The notes: a model not told the origin generated them from the letters alone. Shown: positions 17,080 through 24,395, counted from the first letter of the stretch. The stretch is 37,825 bases of DNA from Streptomyces sp. CBMA123 (GCF_014596465.1 NZ_MECK01000616.1:1-37825); one strand, 5' to 3'. Program-made: numbers and translations.

Positions 17080-17844
17080 ATGATTCGTGCAGTGGTGTTC
17101 GACGTCGGTGAGTGCTTGGTGGACGAGACCCGGGAGTACGGCACCTGGGCGGACTGGCTGGGCGTGCCTCGGCACACCTTCGTGGCCCAGTTCGGTGCCG
17201 TGATCGCGGAGGGCCGCGACTACCGCGAGACGTTCCAGGTCTTTCGGCCGGGTTTCGACCTGTACGAGGAGCGCGAGAAGCGGGCGGCGGCCGGTCAGCC
17301 CGAGGCATTCGGCGAGGACGACCTGTATCCCGATGTCCGCCCGGCCCTTGTACGGTTGAGGGCGGACGGGCTCTGGCTCGCGATCGCGGGCGAACCACCG
17401 CTGCCCACCCGGGAGTTGGTCGCCGGGGCGGCGGGAGTGCGGGCCCGGGCCGCGCTGGAGGCGGGTGACCCCGTCGAGGCGGTGCGGATCCACCTGCGCG
17501 ACATCGTCCGGGTGCCCGCGAGCATGGTCGACGCGCTGCTCGCCGACCGGGGTGCGCGAGCCGCGTGCTCCGCCTTCGCGGCGGCGCAGATCGCGGACGA
17601 CGAGGCGATCGACGCGCTCGGCGTCGGTATCGAGCGCTTCGCGGGCCTCGAAACCCCCACGACCCTGATCGAGGGGGACCAGAGCCCCGCCCACCTGCGC
17701 GAGCGCCTGTCCGACCTGGCGGCGACCCTGCCCAACGCGCGGGTCGTCACGCTCGCCGGCCAGGGGCACGTCGCCCACGTCGTGGCTCCCGCCGTGCTGG
17801 CTTCCGCGATCCGGGAGACGGCGGGGCAAGTCCTCCGGGCATGA
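17080..17844 (+). CDS. Chimeric ORF: HAD hydrolase N-half joined to alpha/beta-hydrolase C-half
   Basis: Residues 1 to about 103 read as the start of a HAD-superfamily hydrolase, with motif I FDVGECLVDE at 7-16 (nucleophile D8), a cap region, and YPDVRPALVRLRADGLWLAIAG. From about residue 105 (EPPLPTRELVAG) the protein reads as the second half of an alpha/beta hydrolase. That half includes IEGDQSPAHLRERL with the acid Asp and GQGHVAH with the catalytic His. The HAD part lacks motifs II-IV and the hydrolase part lacks its nucleophilic Ser elbow, so neither activity should be complete. The frame stays open across the junction near 17390, which suggests a deletion that fused two neighbouring genes. 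The start ATG has only a weak ribosome site. It is probably non-functional, although a new function cannot be excluded. Confidence 0.8.
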   Translation: MIRAVVFDVGECLVDETREYGTWADWLGVPRHTFVAQFGAVIAEGRDYRETFQVFRPGFDLYEEREKRAAAGQPEAFGEDDLYPDVRPALVRLRADGLWLAIAGEPPLPTRELVAGAAGVRARAALEAGDPVEAVRIHLRDIVRVPASMVDALLADRGARAACSAFAAAQIADDEAIDALGVGIERFAGLETPTTLIEGDQSPAHLRERLSDLAATLPNARVVTLAGQGHVAHVVAPAVLASAIRETAGQVLRA

Positions 17845-17847
17845 GGC

Positions 17848-18909
17848 TCAGTCGGCGCTTCGGGCCCCAGGGGACGGTTCGTCGGAGGACCGCTCTTCGA
17901 GGGCTCCGAGGAGGGCCGAGGCGACGAGGGCGACGGCGCGGTCCTCGTCGTGGGTCAGTTGGCGCAGGACCTCCTGCGCATCGGTGCCCGGCAGTTCGAC
18001 CAGGGCCTGGGTGAGGCGGATCCGGGTCGCGGAGTCCGCGGTGGGGGAGGCGAGTTCGTCGGCCAGTGCGGTGGTGATCCGGTCCCGGGAGCCTGGGTGC
18101 CGGGAGCCTGGGTCCCGGGACAGCGTGCCCAGGACCTCCGCCGCGTCGACGTCGTAGGAGCCCTCGACCACCATGGCGACGAGCGTCGGCACGGCCGCGG
18201 TCACGCCGCGCCTGCCCAAGGCGAGTGCGGCGTGCCTGCGTACGGTCGGGTCCCGGTCCCCGAGGGCGTCCGCGAGTACGGGGGTCGTGCCCGGGGCTTC
18301 GGGCATCTCGGTGATCGCCCGCACCGCGCGGCGCCGGACGTCGACGTCGTCCGACCGCAGGCCGGCGGCCAGGGCCGCCATGCCGTCCCCGCCCGAGCGG
18401 GCGAGCGCCCAGCGCAGGGCGCCCGCGACGTTGGGGTCGGACTCGGACAGCACGGCCCCGGCCAGCAGCTCCGCGGGTACCGGCACACCCTCCGGACGGG
18501 TCAGGACGGCCTGCTGCCGGCGCGCGGCGCTGGTCGAGTCGAGCCCTTGCAGGAGCTCCACGATGCGCAGGACGTCCTGCCAGCCGGTGGGCGCCGACGC
18601 ATCGACCGTGCGGAGCCGCCTGAGCAGCTCCTGTTCCCGCTCCAGACGGTCCTCCGCCCACCGGATCAGGTCGCTGACCAGCTCGGACGGCGTGAAGGCC
18701 GGATCCTCCAGCGCACGGGCGACCTGCTTGAGCGAGAGCCCGAGGGACCGCAGGCTCTCCACGTGGAAGATCCTGCGGACGTCCTCGTCGGAGTACTCGC
18801 GGTAGCCGCCGACGGTGCGGCCGGTCGGTCGCACCAGGCCGAGGGCGTCGTAGTGCCGGAGCATCCGCGTGCTCACCCCCGAGCGGCGGGCGACGTCACC
18901 GATCAGCAC
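17848..18909 (-). CDS. MerR-type regulator with HEAT repeats
   Basis: The 353-aa protein starts with a MerR winged-helix domain (LIGDVARRSGVSTRMLRHYDALGLVRP, with GGYREYSDEDVRRI following) and a dimerisation helix to about residue 115. The C-terminal two thirds consist of HEAT-like helical repeats, for example NVAGALRWALARSGGDG, DVRRRAVRAI and PTVRRHAALALG. This replaces the small effector pocket of classical MerR proteins and may bind a protein or nucleic acid. The GTG start lies inside the stop region of the upstream HEAT gene (GTGCTGA, 7-base overlap), with GGAGA upstream, so the pair is coupled. It converges on the chimeric ORF with a 3-base gap. The dyad at 19638-19658 is its probable operator, giving autoregulation of the pair. 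Confidence 0.85.
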   Translation of the reverse strand: MLIGDVARRSGVSTRMLRHYDALGLVRPTGRTVGGYREYSDEDVRRIFHVESLRSLGLSLKQVARALEDPAFTPSELVSDLIRWAEDRLEREQELLRRLRTVDASAPTGWQDVLRIVELLQGLDSTSAARRQQAVLTRPEGVPVPAELLAGAVLSESDPNVAGALRWALARSGGDGMAALAAGLRSDDVDVRRRAVRAITEMPEAPGTTPVLADALGDRDPTVRRHAALALGRRGVTAAVPTLVAMVVEGSYDVDAAEVLGTLSRDPGSRHPGSRDRITTALADELASPTADSATRIRLTQALVELPGTDAQEVLRQLTHDEDRAVALVASALLGALEERSSDEPSPGARSAD

Positions 18910-19619
18910 GCCGGGGTCTCCGCGGCCTCGGCGGCGGAAGCGATGACGGCTGCCCGTTCCGGGCCGAGGGCGGCGAGTCGCTTCGCCTCGAAGAGCGCCG
19001 CGTCGAACCCGGTCTCCGGGTCCCGAAGGAGCAGCACGGTGGCATGGGCGTGCTCGGCCACCGCCGGGTCGGGGTCGGCCGCGGCCTGCTCCAGGGCGGG
19101 CTCGGTCACGGGGCCGAGGTCGACGAAGGCCCGGCTCAGGCTGAGCTGGACGTTGCGGTCGCCGCGGCCGAGTTGCCGTACCAGTTCGTCGGCCAGGTCC
19201 GCCTTCCCGTCCTCGGGGACGAGGACGACCGCGACCCGCCACGCCGTCCGCGCGACCTCGTCGTCGGCGTCCCGCAGCATGTCGCGGGTGATCCAGGCCC
19301 ACGCGCTCTTGTCGCCGATCTTGGAGAGCGTGTGCAGGGCCTGACTGCGGGCCTGGGCGTGCTCGGAGTCGAGTTCCCGGCGGATCCGGGGCAGGGTGAC
19401 CTCGGACGGGAGGCGGGTCAGCGCCCAGGACAGCATGTCCCGTACGAAGAAGTCCGGTTCGACCGCGCACCGTTCGACCAGCGCCTCCAGGAGGCCGGGG
19501 TCGGGGTTCGAGCCGACCGCCAGGGCCGCCTGGAGTCGGACCGACGAGTCCTCGGTGCCCAGGGCCTTGACCATGCGGGTGTGCTGCTCGGTTCCGTCTG
19601 TGGTGTTGATCGGGACCAC
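18903..19619 (-). CDS. HEAT-repeat protein, partner of the MerR-HEAT regulator
   Basis: The 238-aa protein consists almost entirely of HEAT-like helical pairs, for example SSVRLQAALAVGS, DFFVRDMLSWALTRL, HAQARSQALHTLSKIG and DRNVQLSLSRAFVDLG. It has no enzyme motif, signal peptide or membrane span. Such scaffolds bind proteins or nucleic acids. The start is uncertain. The GTG at 19619 is directly joined to AGGAG with no spacing. The ATC at 19610 has ideal spacing from AGGAGG, and the first in-frame ATG is at 19574. The predicted -10 hexamer ends at 19631, so the message would be nearly leaderless at the GTG. It forms a two-gene operon with the MerR-HEAT gene. Its function is unknown. Confidence 0.78.
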   Translation of the reverse strand: MVPINTTDGTEQHTRMVKALGTEDSSVRLQAALAVGSNPDPGLLEALVERCAVEPDFFVRDMLSWALTRLPSEVTLPRIRRELDSEHAQARSQALHTLSKIGDKSAWAWITRDMLRDADDEVARTAWRVAVVLVPEDGKADLADELVRQLGRGDRNVQLSLSRAFVDLGPVTEPALEQAAADPDPAVAEHAHATVLLLRDPETGFDAALFEAKRLAALGPERAAVIASAAEAAETPAC

Positions 19620-19630
19620 CTCCTGCGCCC

Positions 19631-19661
19631 AGTGGACACCTTGTCACGGTGACAAGGTCAA
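19631..19661 (-). promoter_or_regulatory. MerR-type promoter with perfect dyad
   Basis: ACCTTGTCAC (19638-19647) is repeated inverted at 19649-19658 around a single base, a perfect 10-bp dyad. On the minus strand TTGACC (19661-19656) is followed after 19 bases by TCCACT (19636-19631). An overlong 19-bp spacer filled by a dyad is the hallmark of MerR-activated promoters. It drives the HEAT and MerR-HEAT genes. Confidence 0.7.
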
Positions 19662-19673
19662 ACCGTTCTGCGG

Positions 19674-20255
19674 TCAGGCTGGGCCCTGCGCCGCGATCCG
19701 CAGCGCGACATCGATGTGGCTGTACCCGGGGATGGGCGACCCGACGGCCTTCTCGTACCGCACCGCGTCGGCGAGCCCGAGCTTCTCGCCGGTGGCGAGG
19801 GTCCGGTTCGTCGTCCACAGAAGCATCCGCAGCTGTTCGTTCTCGACGCCGAGGATCCGGGCGGACGACTCCAGCGGTACGCCGGTGCCCGCGCGCCAGT
19901 CGGCCACCGCAGACCAGAAGTCGCCCACGGTGTCCCAGCAGATCGCGCTGCGGGGGCCGAGCAGCGGGCGTATGCCGTCGAGCGGCCGGAAGGTGTCGAG
20001 GCGGTGGGACGCCAGGTTCTGGAGGTTCTCCAGGAACGCGACGACGAATCCGTACTCGGCCTGGTCCTCCAGGAGTTCCTCGACGGCCGCCAGGATCTCG
20101 GCGGTCGCGCCGTGATCCCGCCGGGCCGCCCGGAAGGCGACCTGGCGGGACACCTCCAGATCGTCGGTGTCGTCCACCGATCCGGGCTTGACGCCCGCGA
20201 GGTCGAGGAGCCGCTGGGAGCGCCCGACGGGGCGACGGCGCCATGGGAGCCGCAT
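19674..20255 (-). CDS. Uncharacterised 193-aa soluble protein
   Basis: The ORF begins MRLPWRRRPVGRSQRLLDLAG and has a basic N-terminus, then an acidic, helical region (EILAAVEELLEDQAEYGFVVAFLENLQNL). Balanced amino-acid use marks this strand as coding over the competing frames. The second half contains WDTVGDFWSAVADWRAGTGVPLESS and ends SHIDVALRIAAQGPA. I do not recognise a family; the composition recalls small cytosolic immunity-like or DUF proteins. ATG at 20255 is chosen over TTG at 20261 because GGGGGA lies 7 bases before it. It lies upstream of the MerR-type dyad promoter on the same strand, so it probably forms its own transcription unit. Confidence 0.72.
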   Translation of the reverse strand: MRLPWRRRPVGRSQRLLDLAGVKPGSVDDTDDLEVSRQVAFRAARRDHGATAEILAAVEELLEDQAEYGFVVAFLENLQNLASHRLDTFRPLDGIRPLLGPRSAICWDTVGDFWSAVADWRAGTGVPLESSARILGVENEQLRMLLWTTNRTLATGEKLGLADAVRYEKAVGSPIPGYSHIDVALRIAAQGPA

Positions 20256-20385
20256 CGGCAATCCCCCTGTCTGCTTGCAGCGACGGTGATCATGGTCGCT
20301 TGGTGTCGGTCAGCATGACACGGCGTTCCCAGCAGATCGACTACGGGGGACCGGCAACCAGTCGGGCCACCGGCTTTGCCGTCGA

Positions 20386-20420
20386 GGGCGGCCTTCGCTC
20401 TGCGGAGCGAAGGGCCGCCC
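20386..20420 (-). terminator. Hairpin terminator of the DUF397 remnant
   Basis: Bases 20386-20400 pair with 20405-20420 (a 15/16-bp stem with one bulged base) around the loop TGCG. It begins 2 bases beyond the stop codon of the DUF397 remnant. Confidence 0.65.
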
Positions 20421-20422
20421 GG

Positions 20423-20620
20423 TCAGGTGGTGTGGTGGTCGAACTCACCGGCTTTGACGCCTTGGAGGAGTTCGGCGAGGTTGGCGGAGGTGGTGCGGAC
20501 GACTGTGTCGCCGTCGTCGGACTCGCGGAGTTCGACCAGCCCGTCGGTCGTGCGGGCTTCGAGGCAGTTGTCGTTTGTGGCGGAGTAACTGGACTTCTGC
20601 CATGCGGAGCTAGTGCTCTG
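20423..20620 (-). pseudogene. DUF397 gene remnant without a start codon
   Basis: The minus strand encodes a recognisable DUF397 domain, from SSAWQKSSYSATNDNC through VELRESDDGDTVVRTTSANL to KAGEFDHHT. It is highly similar to the intact DUF397 protein at 22364-22561. Where that gene has GTG-AAT-AGT-TCT, this one has AGC-ACT-AGC-TCC, so no start codon is present. Reading upstream in the same frame to the next stop I find no ATG, GTG or TTG. The XRE regulator gene that normally precedes such genes is also missing. DUF397 proteins act with XRE regulators in streptomycete development and antibiotic control. This copy appears decayed. Confidence 0.75.
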
Positions 20621-20927
20621 GGCCGGGAAGGTTTGCCGGGTTGGTGGTCGCGTTCGGAGGCCAGAGCGGGTTGGATGAGGGGGCGTGCATGTGACGTGGT
20701 GTCAGGGGGCGCGTGGTGGCGGATGAGGAGGACGGCGGCTGCGGCAGGTCGTGGTTCGCGGCGGCCGTATTTGACCTGTTCAGCTGAGCACCGCTCGCGA
20801 ACGGCGCGGCTGTTTGAGAGTTGCGGACGAGTACCGCGGTCTGTATCGGTAACTCGCCCGCAACTACGTGATCATCTATTGAAACGCGCGCATCGGCCGT
20901 GCTGACGTCCCCGAGTGGGCTCTCGTG
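20621..20927. other. Intergenic stretch with no recognised feature
   Basis: About 300 bases of less GC-rich DNA lie between the DUF397 remnant and the DHFR-like gene. I see no convincing reading frame, RNA gene or strong hairpin. It may be leftover flank of a lost XRE-DUF397 unit. Confidence 0.5.
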
Positions 20928-21572
20928 TCACTTTCGCCAGAACAGGTGGTGCGTCACACCGCTCGGGCTGGGCACGACCTCGAGATGGAACCGGTCGAGC
21001 AGCTCATCGGGTGACTCCCAGAGTCGTAGTCCGGTCCCGAGCTTCACCGGTGAGACCGCCACGTGCATGGTGTCGACGAGGTCGGCGTCGAGGAACTGCC
21101 TGATGGTGGCGACCCCGCCGCCAAGTCGGACGTCCTTGCCCTGCGCCGCCTTCCGCGCTTGTTCGAGGATCGTGGCCGGGGCGCCGTCGACGAAGTGGAA
21201 CGTGGTGTCGGAGAGCGTGAACGAAGGACGCTTGTGGTGGGTCATGACGAACACCGGGGTGCGGAACGGGGGCTTGTCACCCCACCAGCCGCGCCACTCG
21301 TGGTCGCGCCAGGGCCCGCGCTGGGGCCCGAACTTGTTGCGACCCATGATCTCGGCGCCGATGTTGCGCGCGTAGTCCCGCGTGAGGTAGTCGTCGAGGC
21401 CCCGGCTCCCTCCGGGGTCGGTGCGCATGGGCCAGCTCGCCGTGGCGCCGGCCCATGCGAACAGCCTCTCGGGGTGGACGTGGCCGAACGGACGCTCGAG
21501 GCTCTGGTCCTCACCGGCGCCGATTCCGTCACTCGAGACGTTGAAGTTCTGGACTCTCAGTAGCTGAGCCAC
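20928..21572 (-). CDS. RibD C-terminal / dihydrofolate reductase-like protein
   Basis: The 214-aa protein shows the pattern of the RibD C-terminal (DHFR-like) family. It has an N-terminal strand LLRVQNFNVSSDGIGAG, then EIMGRNKFGP, a VFVMTHHKRPSF strand, the nucleotide-binding segment LGGGVATIRQFLDADLVDTMHVAVSPVKLGTGLRLW, and a C-terminal VTHHLFWRK strand. Members are NADPH-dependent oxidoreductases of mostly unknown substrate and rarely true folate enzymes. The GTG start has a perfect AGGAGG 5 bases upstream. It stands alone next to a transposase remnant and may be part of a transferred segment. Confidence 0.88.
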   Translation of the reverse strand: MAQLLRVQNFNVSSDGIGAGEDQSLERPFGHVHPERLFAWAGATASWPMRTDPGGSRGLDDYLTRDYARNIGAEIMGRNKFGPQRGPWRDHEWRGWWGDKPPFRTPVFVMTHHKRPSFTLSDTTFHFVDGAPATILEQARKAAQGKDVRLGGGVATIRQFLDADLVDTMHVAVSPVKLGTGLRLWESPDELLDRFHLEVVPSPSGVTHHLFWRK

Positions 21573-21659
21573 GTGTTCCTCCTGTGTTGTCGATAACGGT
21601 GGTAAGACACTCCGGGCCGGGAAAACTCATCGCTGCGTCCGTGACCGGCCGAAATTGGG

Positions 21660-22246
21660 CTACCTGGTGCTTGTCTGGACGGTGTGGTTGGGGTGGTTGG
21701 AGTTGGCGAGGGTGAACTGCCGCAAGGGTCCGAAGTGCGCCTCGATCGGGTTCGCCCAGGAGGTGTTGGTCGGGGTGAAGCACAGGTGGACGTTGTTGTT
21801 CTTCGCCCAGCGGAGGATCTTCTTGCCGTTGTGGGCGGAGAGGTTGTCCAGGATCACGTAGACCGGGGCGCCGTCGGAGCGGGCGGCCCGGATCGAGCGG
21901 AGCGCGGCGAGGGTGTTCGCGGTGCCCTTGCCGCGGCGGTTGACGCCCCAGAGGGTGTCGTCGCCGACCGAGTAGCAGCCGCGGAAGTAGGTCACGCCGT
22001 GGGTGCGGTGGTAGGTCGCCGGGAGCCGGTCCGGCTTGCCTTGTTCGGCCCAGCAGGTGCCGGCGGTGGGGCGGATGCCGAGTGGGCCGAACTCGTCGAA
22101 CGCGAACGTGCGGTCGGGGAAGCGTTCCAGGACGCACGCATCGCCCGCCGATAGCGCACCGAGCTGGTACTACCCCGGCGCACGATCCGCTGTAACTGCC
22201 GGCCCTCTTGATCGGTCAGTCTCCGAACCTTGACCAGCTCCGCCAC
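21660..22246 (-). pseudogene. IS630-family transposase, internally deleted and 3' truncated
   Basis: The N-terminus reads VAELVKVRRLTDQEGRQLQRIVRRG...VRYRRAM, the usual helix-turn-helix start of actinobacterial IS630 transposases (GTG at 22246 with GGGGAGG upstream). At about 22130-22145 the sequence jumps, in a different frame, to VLERFPDRTFAFDEFGPLGIRP. It then continues through TYFRGCYSVGDDTLWG, YVILDNLSAH and WANPIEAHFGPLRQF. The DDE residues (Asp in FDEFG, Asp in ILDN, Glu in IEAHFG) survive, but roughly 130 central residues are lost. The C-terminus stops early after NHTVQT. I could not identify clear terminal inverted repeats or target duplications. Confidence 0.87.
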
Positions 22247-22363
22247 CCACGCCTCCCCGCACCAGATCGGATGTCCACCGACATCCAACCGGTTCAGACG
22301 TCACCACCGCCAACCCGGTGAACCTTCTCGGTCACAGCACTGGCCATCCCGGCCGCCCTTCTC

Positions 22364-22561
22364 TCAGATCGCGAGATGGTCGAACTCGCCGGTCTTGGCA
22401 GCCTGGAGGAACCTGGCGAAGCTGGCGGCGGTGGTGCGGACTATGACCTCGCCGTCGTCGGACTCGCGGAGTTCGACCACTCCGTTGTCCTGCGTTCGTA
22501 CTTCGACGCAGTCGTCGTTCGAACCGGAGTAACTGGACTTCCGCCACGCAGAACTATTCAC
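22364..22561 (-). CDS. DUF397-domain protein
   Basis: This 65-aa protein is nearly all DUF397 domain: SSAWRKSSYSGSNDDCVEVR, VVELRESDDGEVIVRTTAASFARFL and GEFDHLAI. The GTG start lies inside the end of the upstream XRE gene (8-base overlap), so translation is coupled. Proteins of this family work with the adjacent XRE/DUF5753 regulator, probably by direct binding, in regulatory systems related to WhiJ in Streptomyces. Comparison with the remnant at 20423-20620 shows conservation of the whole core, so this copy is probably functional. Confidence 0.92.
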   Translation of the reverse strand: MNSSAWRKSSYSGSNDDCVEVRTQDNGVVELRESDDGEVIVRTTAASFARFLQAAKTGEFDHLAI

Positions 22562-23420
22562 ACTTGCCTTCCATTTCCTTCTTGATGTTTCCGATGAAGT
22601 CTCGGGAATCCGACTCCGAGAGTGCGCCGGAATCGAGTCGGGCGAGCAGGGAGCGGAACTTTGCCATGTGGGCTGGAGCGTCGAAGATTCGGATGCCGAG
22701 ACTCGTATCCACCTGTGCCCCATCGAGTTCCGGCACCGGCCCATCGGCGTACGCGAAGTTCTCGTTGGAGCTTGGCATGGCGCCGATGTCGAATGGAACG
22801 ACTCGAACTGAGATGGTCGGCCGCTCAGAGTCTTCGATGAGGGCGTCGAATTGTTCAGTGAGGACGGCCGGCCCACTGAACCGCATGCGCAGTGCTGCTT
22901 CGTGGATGAACGCTGAGTAGGGCAGCGCACCGGAGCGGATCAGGCGCTGCCGCTGCATTCGGAAGGCCGTCCTGAGGTCGATCTCGTGGCGAGGCAGTGG
23001 CGGGAAGCTCTGGGCGAAGACGGCGGCGGCGTAGGGCCCGGTCTGGAGCTGGCCGGGGACGAATGCCATCGTGTAGACGGTGAGCTTTCGCGCCTGGGCC
23101 TCGAACTCCGCGACATCGACGAAGTCCGAGGAAAGCGTTCCGCGATACTCCTCCCACCAGCCCGGCTTCTCGCGCTCCGTGATGATGTCCGAGAGCGCGG
23201 CGATCAGGGGCTCGTTGACGCACATGCATGTCGCGGCGATCGTGCGCAGTCGGTCCACGCTGATGCCGATTCTCCCGGCCTCCATCTGTGTCACCTGTGC
23301 CGGGCTCATGCCTACGAGGCGGCCGAGTTCGCTGCCGCCGAAGCCGGCTTGCTCGCGCATCCTTCGCAGCTCTGCGCCGAGCCGTCGCTGACGGAGTGTG
23401 GGGTTCGCGCGTGGAGCCAT
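22554..23420 (-). CDS. XRE-family regulator with DUF5753 domain
   Basis: The 288-aa protein has a Cro/C1-type helix-turn-helix at about residues 14-68 (LGAELRRMREQAGFGGSELG, MSPAQVTQMEAGRIG). The DUF5753 domain follows from about residue 100, including YTMAFVPGQLQTGPYAAAV and SVRVVPFDIGAMPS. The ATG start is preceded by GGAAGGAAGCC. It forms a coupled pair with the downstream DUF397 gene and faces, across 229 bases, a divergently transcribed ATP-binding protein gene. This is the classic three-gene arrangement of WhiJ-type systems that affect differentiation and secondary metabolism in streptomycetes. The bound DNA site is not evident from the sequence. Confidence 0.93.
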   Translation of the reverse strand: MAPRANPTLRQRRLGAELRRMREQAGFGGSELGRLVGMSPAQVTQMEAGRIGISVDRLRTIAATCMCVNEPLIAALSDIITEREKPGWWEEYRGTLSSDFVDVAEFEAQARKLTVYTMAFVPGQLQTGPYAAAVFAQSFPPLPRHEIDLRTAFRMQRQRLIRSGALPYSAFIHEAALRMRFSGPAVLTEQFDALIEDSERPTISVRVVPFDIGAMPSSNENFAYADGPVPELDGAQVDTSLGIRIFDAPAHMAKFRSLLARLDSGALSESDSRDFIGNIKKEMEGKCE

Positions 23421-23649
23421 GGCTTCCTTCCAGGGCGGGGGTAGCCCCAGTCTGCCGCGCGGCTCGCCGGTCGGTCCATCTGAGGCGGTCGGTCACACGA
23501 TAGAGGGAAGATCTGGGCTAGGGGTAAAACTTGATCTCGCTCTAGGCTGTGGTCGTTGGCAGATGGATCCGACGGATCGTCAGCAATGCCCCGCGCCTGC
23601 CGTTCTTGCAGCGCACCTCTCCCCACACCACAGCCTCACGGAGGTTCTC

Positions 23650-24012
23650 GTGTGCACCCGTAACACCCCCTCGCTCACCCTCTCCCGGCAGACCCTGCGG
23701 GACATCCTGAGCCGCAACGACTGGGACCCCGAGGCGATCTTCAACGCCGAACTCGCCCTCATCGAACTCATCTCCAACGCCTGGCGGCACGGCGACACCG
23801 CCTCGCCCGTCGTCTGCTTCTCCCTCCTCAGCCGCACCCTGCGGGTCTGCGTCTCGGACGAGAACGACGGGCTCCCGCAGCCCCGCACCCCCTCCGGCCT
23901 CTCCGAGACCGGCCGAGGCCTTCAGCTCATCGAAGGGCTGACCGACCGCTGGGGCGTCGACCCGCAGGAGCGCGGTAAAACGGTCTGGTACGAGCTGGAC
24001 TCCGACACGTGA
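23650..24012 (+). CDS. ATP-binding anti-sigma-type HATPase protein
   Basis: The 120-aa protein is a minimal GHKL ATPase domain. The N-box is ELISNAWRHG (Asn at residue 43), the G1 box is DENDGLPQ, and the G2 region is SETGRGLQLIEGLTDRWG. Such small proteins resemble SpoIIAB/RsbW anti-sigma kinases and are commonly encoded beside XRE/DUF397 genes in Streptomyces. The GTG start has GGAGG 5 bases upstream. A longer in-frame extension upstream overlaps the XRE gene's promoter region and looks non-coding. Its stop overlaps the next start in GTGA, giving a coupled three-gene unit. Confidence 0.88.
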   Translation: MCTRNTPSLTLSRQTLRDILSRNDWDPEAIFNAELALIELISNAWRHGDTASPVVCFSLLSRTLRVCVSDENDGLPQPRTPSGLSETGRGLQLIEGLTDRWGVDPQERGKTVWYELDSDT

Positions 24013-24254
24013 CCCGCGACTCGGTGGCCCCGGACGGCCCCCGGATGCGCGACTACACCAAGCCCCAGATCACCTCCCTGCTGGGCGAGTTGCACCGCCG
24101 TGGCCTCCCGTACGGGCTCCTCTGGGGCTCCGCCGACACCCGCGAGACCACCCTCGACGGCCGCATCCTGGTCGACTTCGGCAAGTCGCCCGTCAGTACT
24201 CTGCTCAACCTCCTCCACCTCCTCCGCGACATCGAGGGGAGCGGGCGCGGATGA
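24009..24254 (+). CDS. Uncharacterised 81-aa protein
   Basis: This is a small soluble protein whose GTG overlaps the stop of the ATP-binding protein gene (GTGA) and whose own stop overlaps the next ATG (ATGA). It contains YTKPQITSLLGELHRRGLPYG and TTLDGRILVDFGKSPVSTLLNLL. There is no signal peptide or membrane segment. I do not recognise a family. The double overlap implies expression at a fixed ratio with the HATPase and the following membrane peptide. Confidence 0.72.
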   Translation: MTRDSVAPDGPRMRDYTKPQITSLLGELHRRGLPYGLLWGSADTRETTLDGRILVDFGKSPVSTLLNLLHLLRDIEGSGRG

Positions 24255-24391
24255 GGTTCCTGATCGGCGCCGCCTTCGCCGTGCTCCTCGCGCTCGCGTT
24301 CGCCACCGTCGTCCTGGGCGTGGTCACCGCCCTCCGGATGCAGGGGACGGAGGACCGCACGGACCCCGAGCGGCAGGAGGCCGCAAGGTGA
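24251..24391 (+). CDS. 46-aa single-pass membrane peptide
   Basis: The ATG overlaps the preceding stop (ATGA). The peptide begins MRFLIGAAFAVLLALAFATV and consists of one hydrophobic segment (residues about 3-27), followed by a charged cytoplasmic-type tail (RMQGTEDRTDPERQEAAR). Its function is unknown. It could anchor or regulate the two proteins encoded just upstream. A perfect hairpin terminator starts 4 bases after its stop, which supports it as the end of the unit. Confidence 0.68.
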   Translation: MRFLIGAAFAVLLALAFATVVLGVVTALRMQGTEDRTDPERQEAAR

Positions 24392-24395
24392 GGCG

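Noticed and set aside
17838..17850. Terminator between the chimeric ORF and the MerR-HEAT gene
   Set aside because: The two convergent stops are only 3 bases apart and no hairpin is visible at the junction.
18910..20244. Long minus-strand frame extending the MerR-HEAT protein upstream
   Set aside because: It runs out of frame through the HEAT gene and has Arg/Gly/Pro-rich shadow composition; the MerR domain starts exactly at GTG 18909.
21600..22363. Terminal inverted repeats or target duplication of the IS630 remnant
   Set aside because: I compared the flanks by eye and found no convincing matching ends, so none is annotated.
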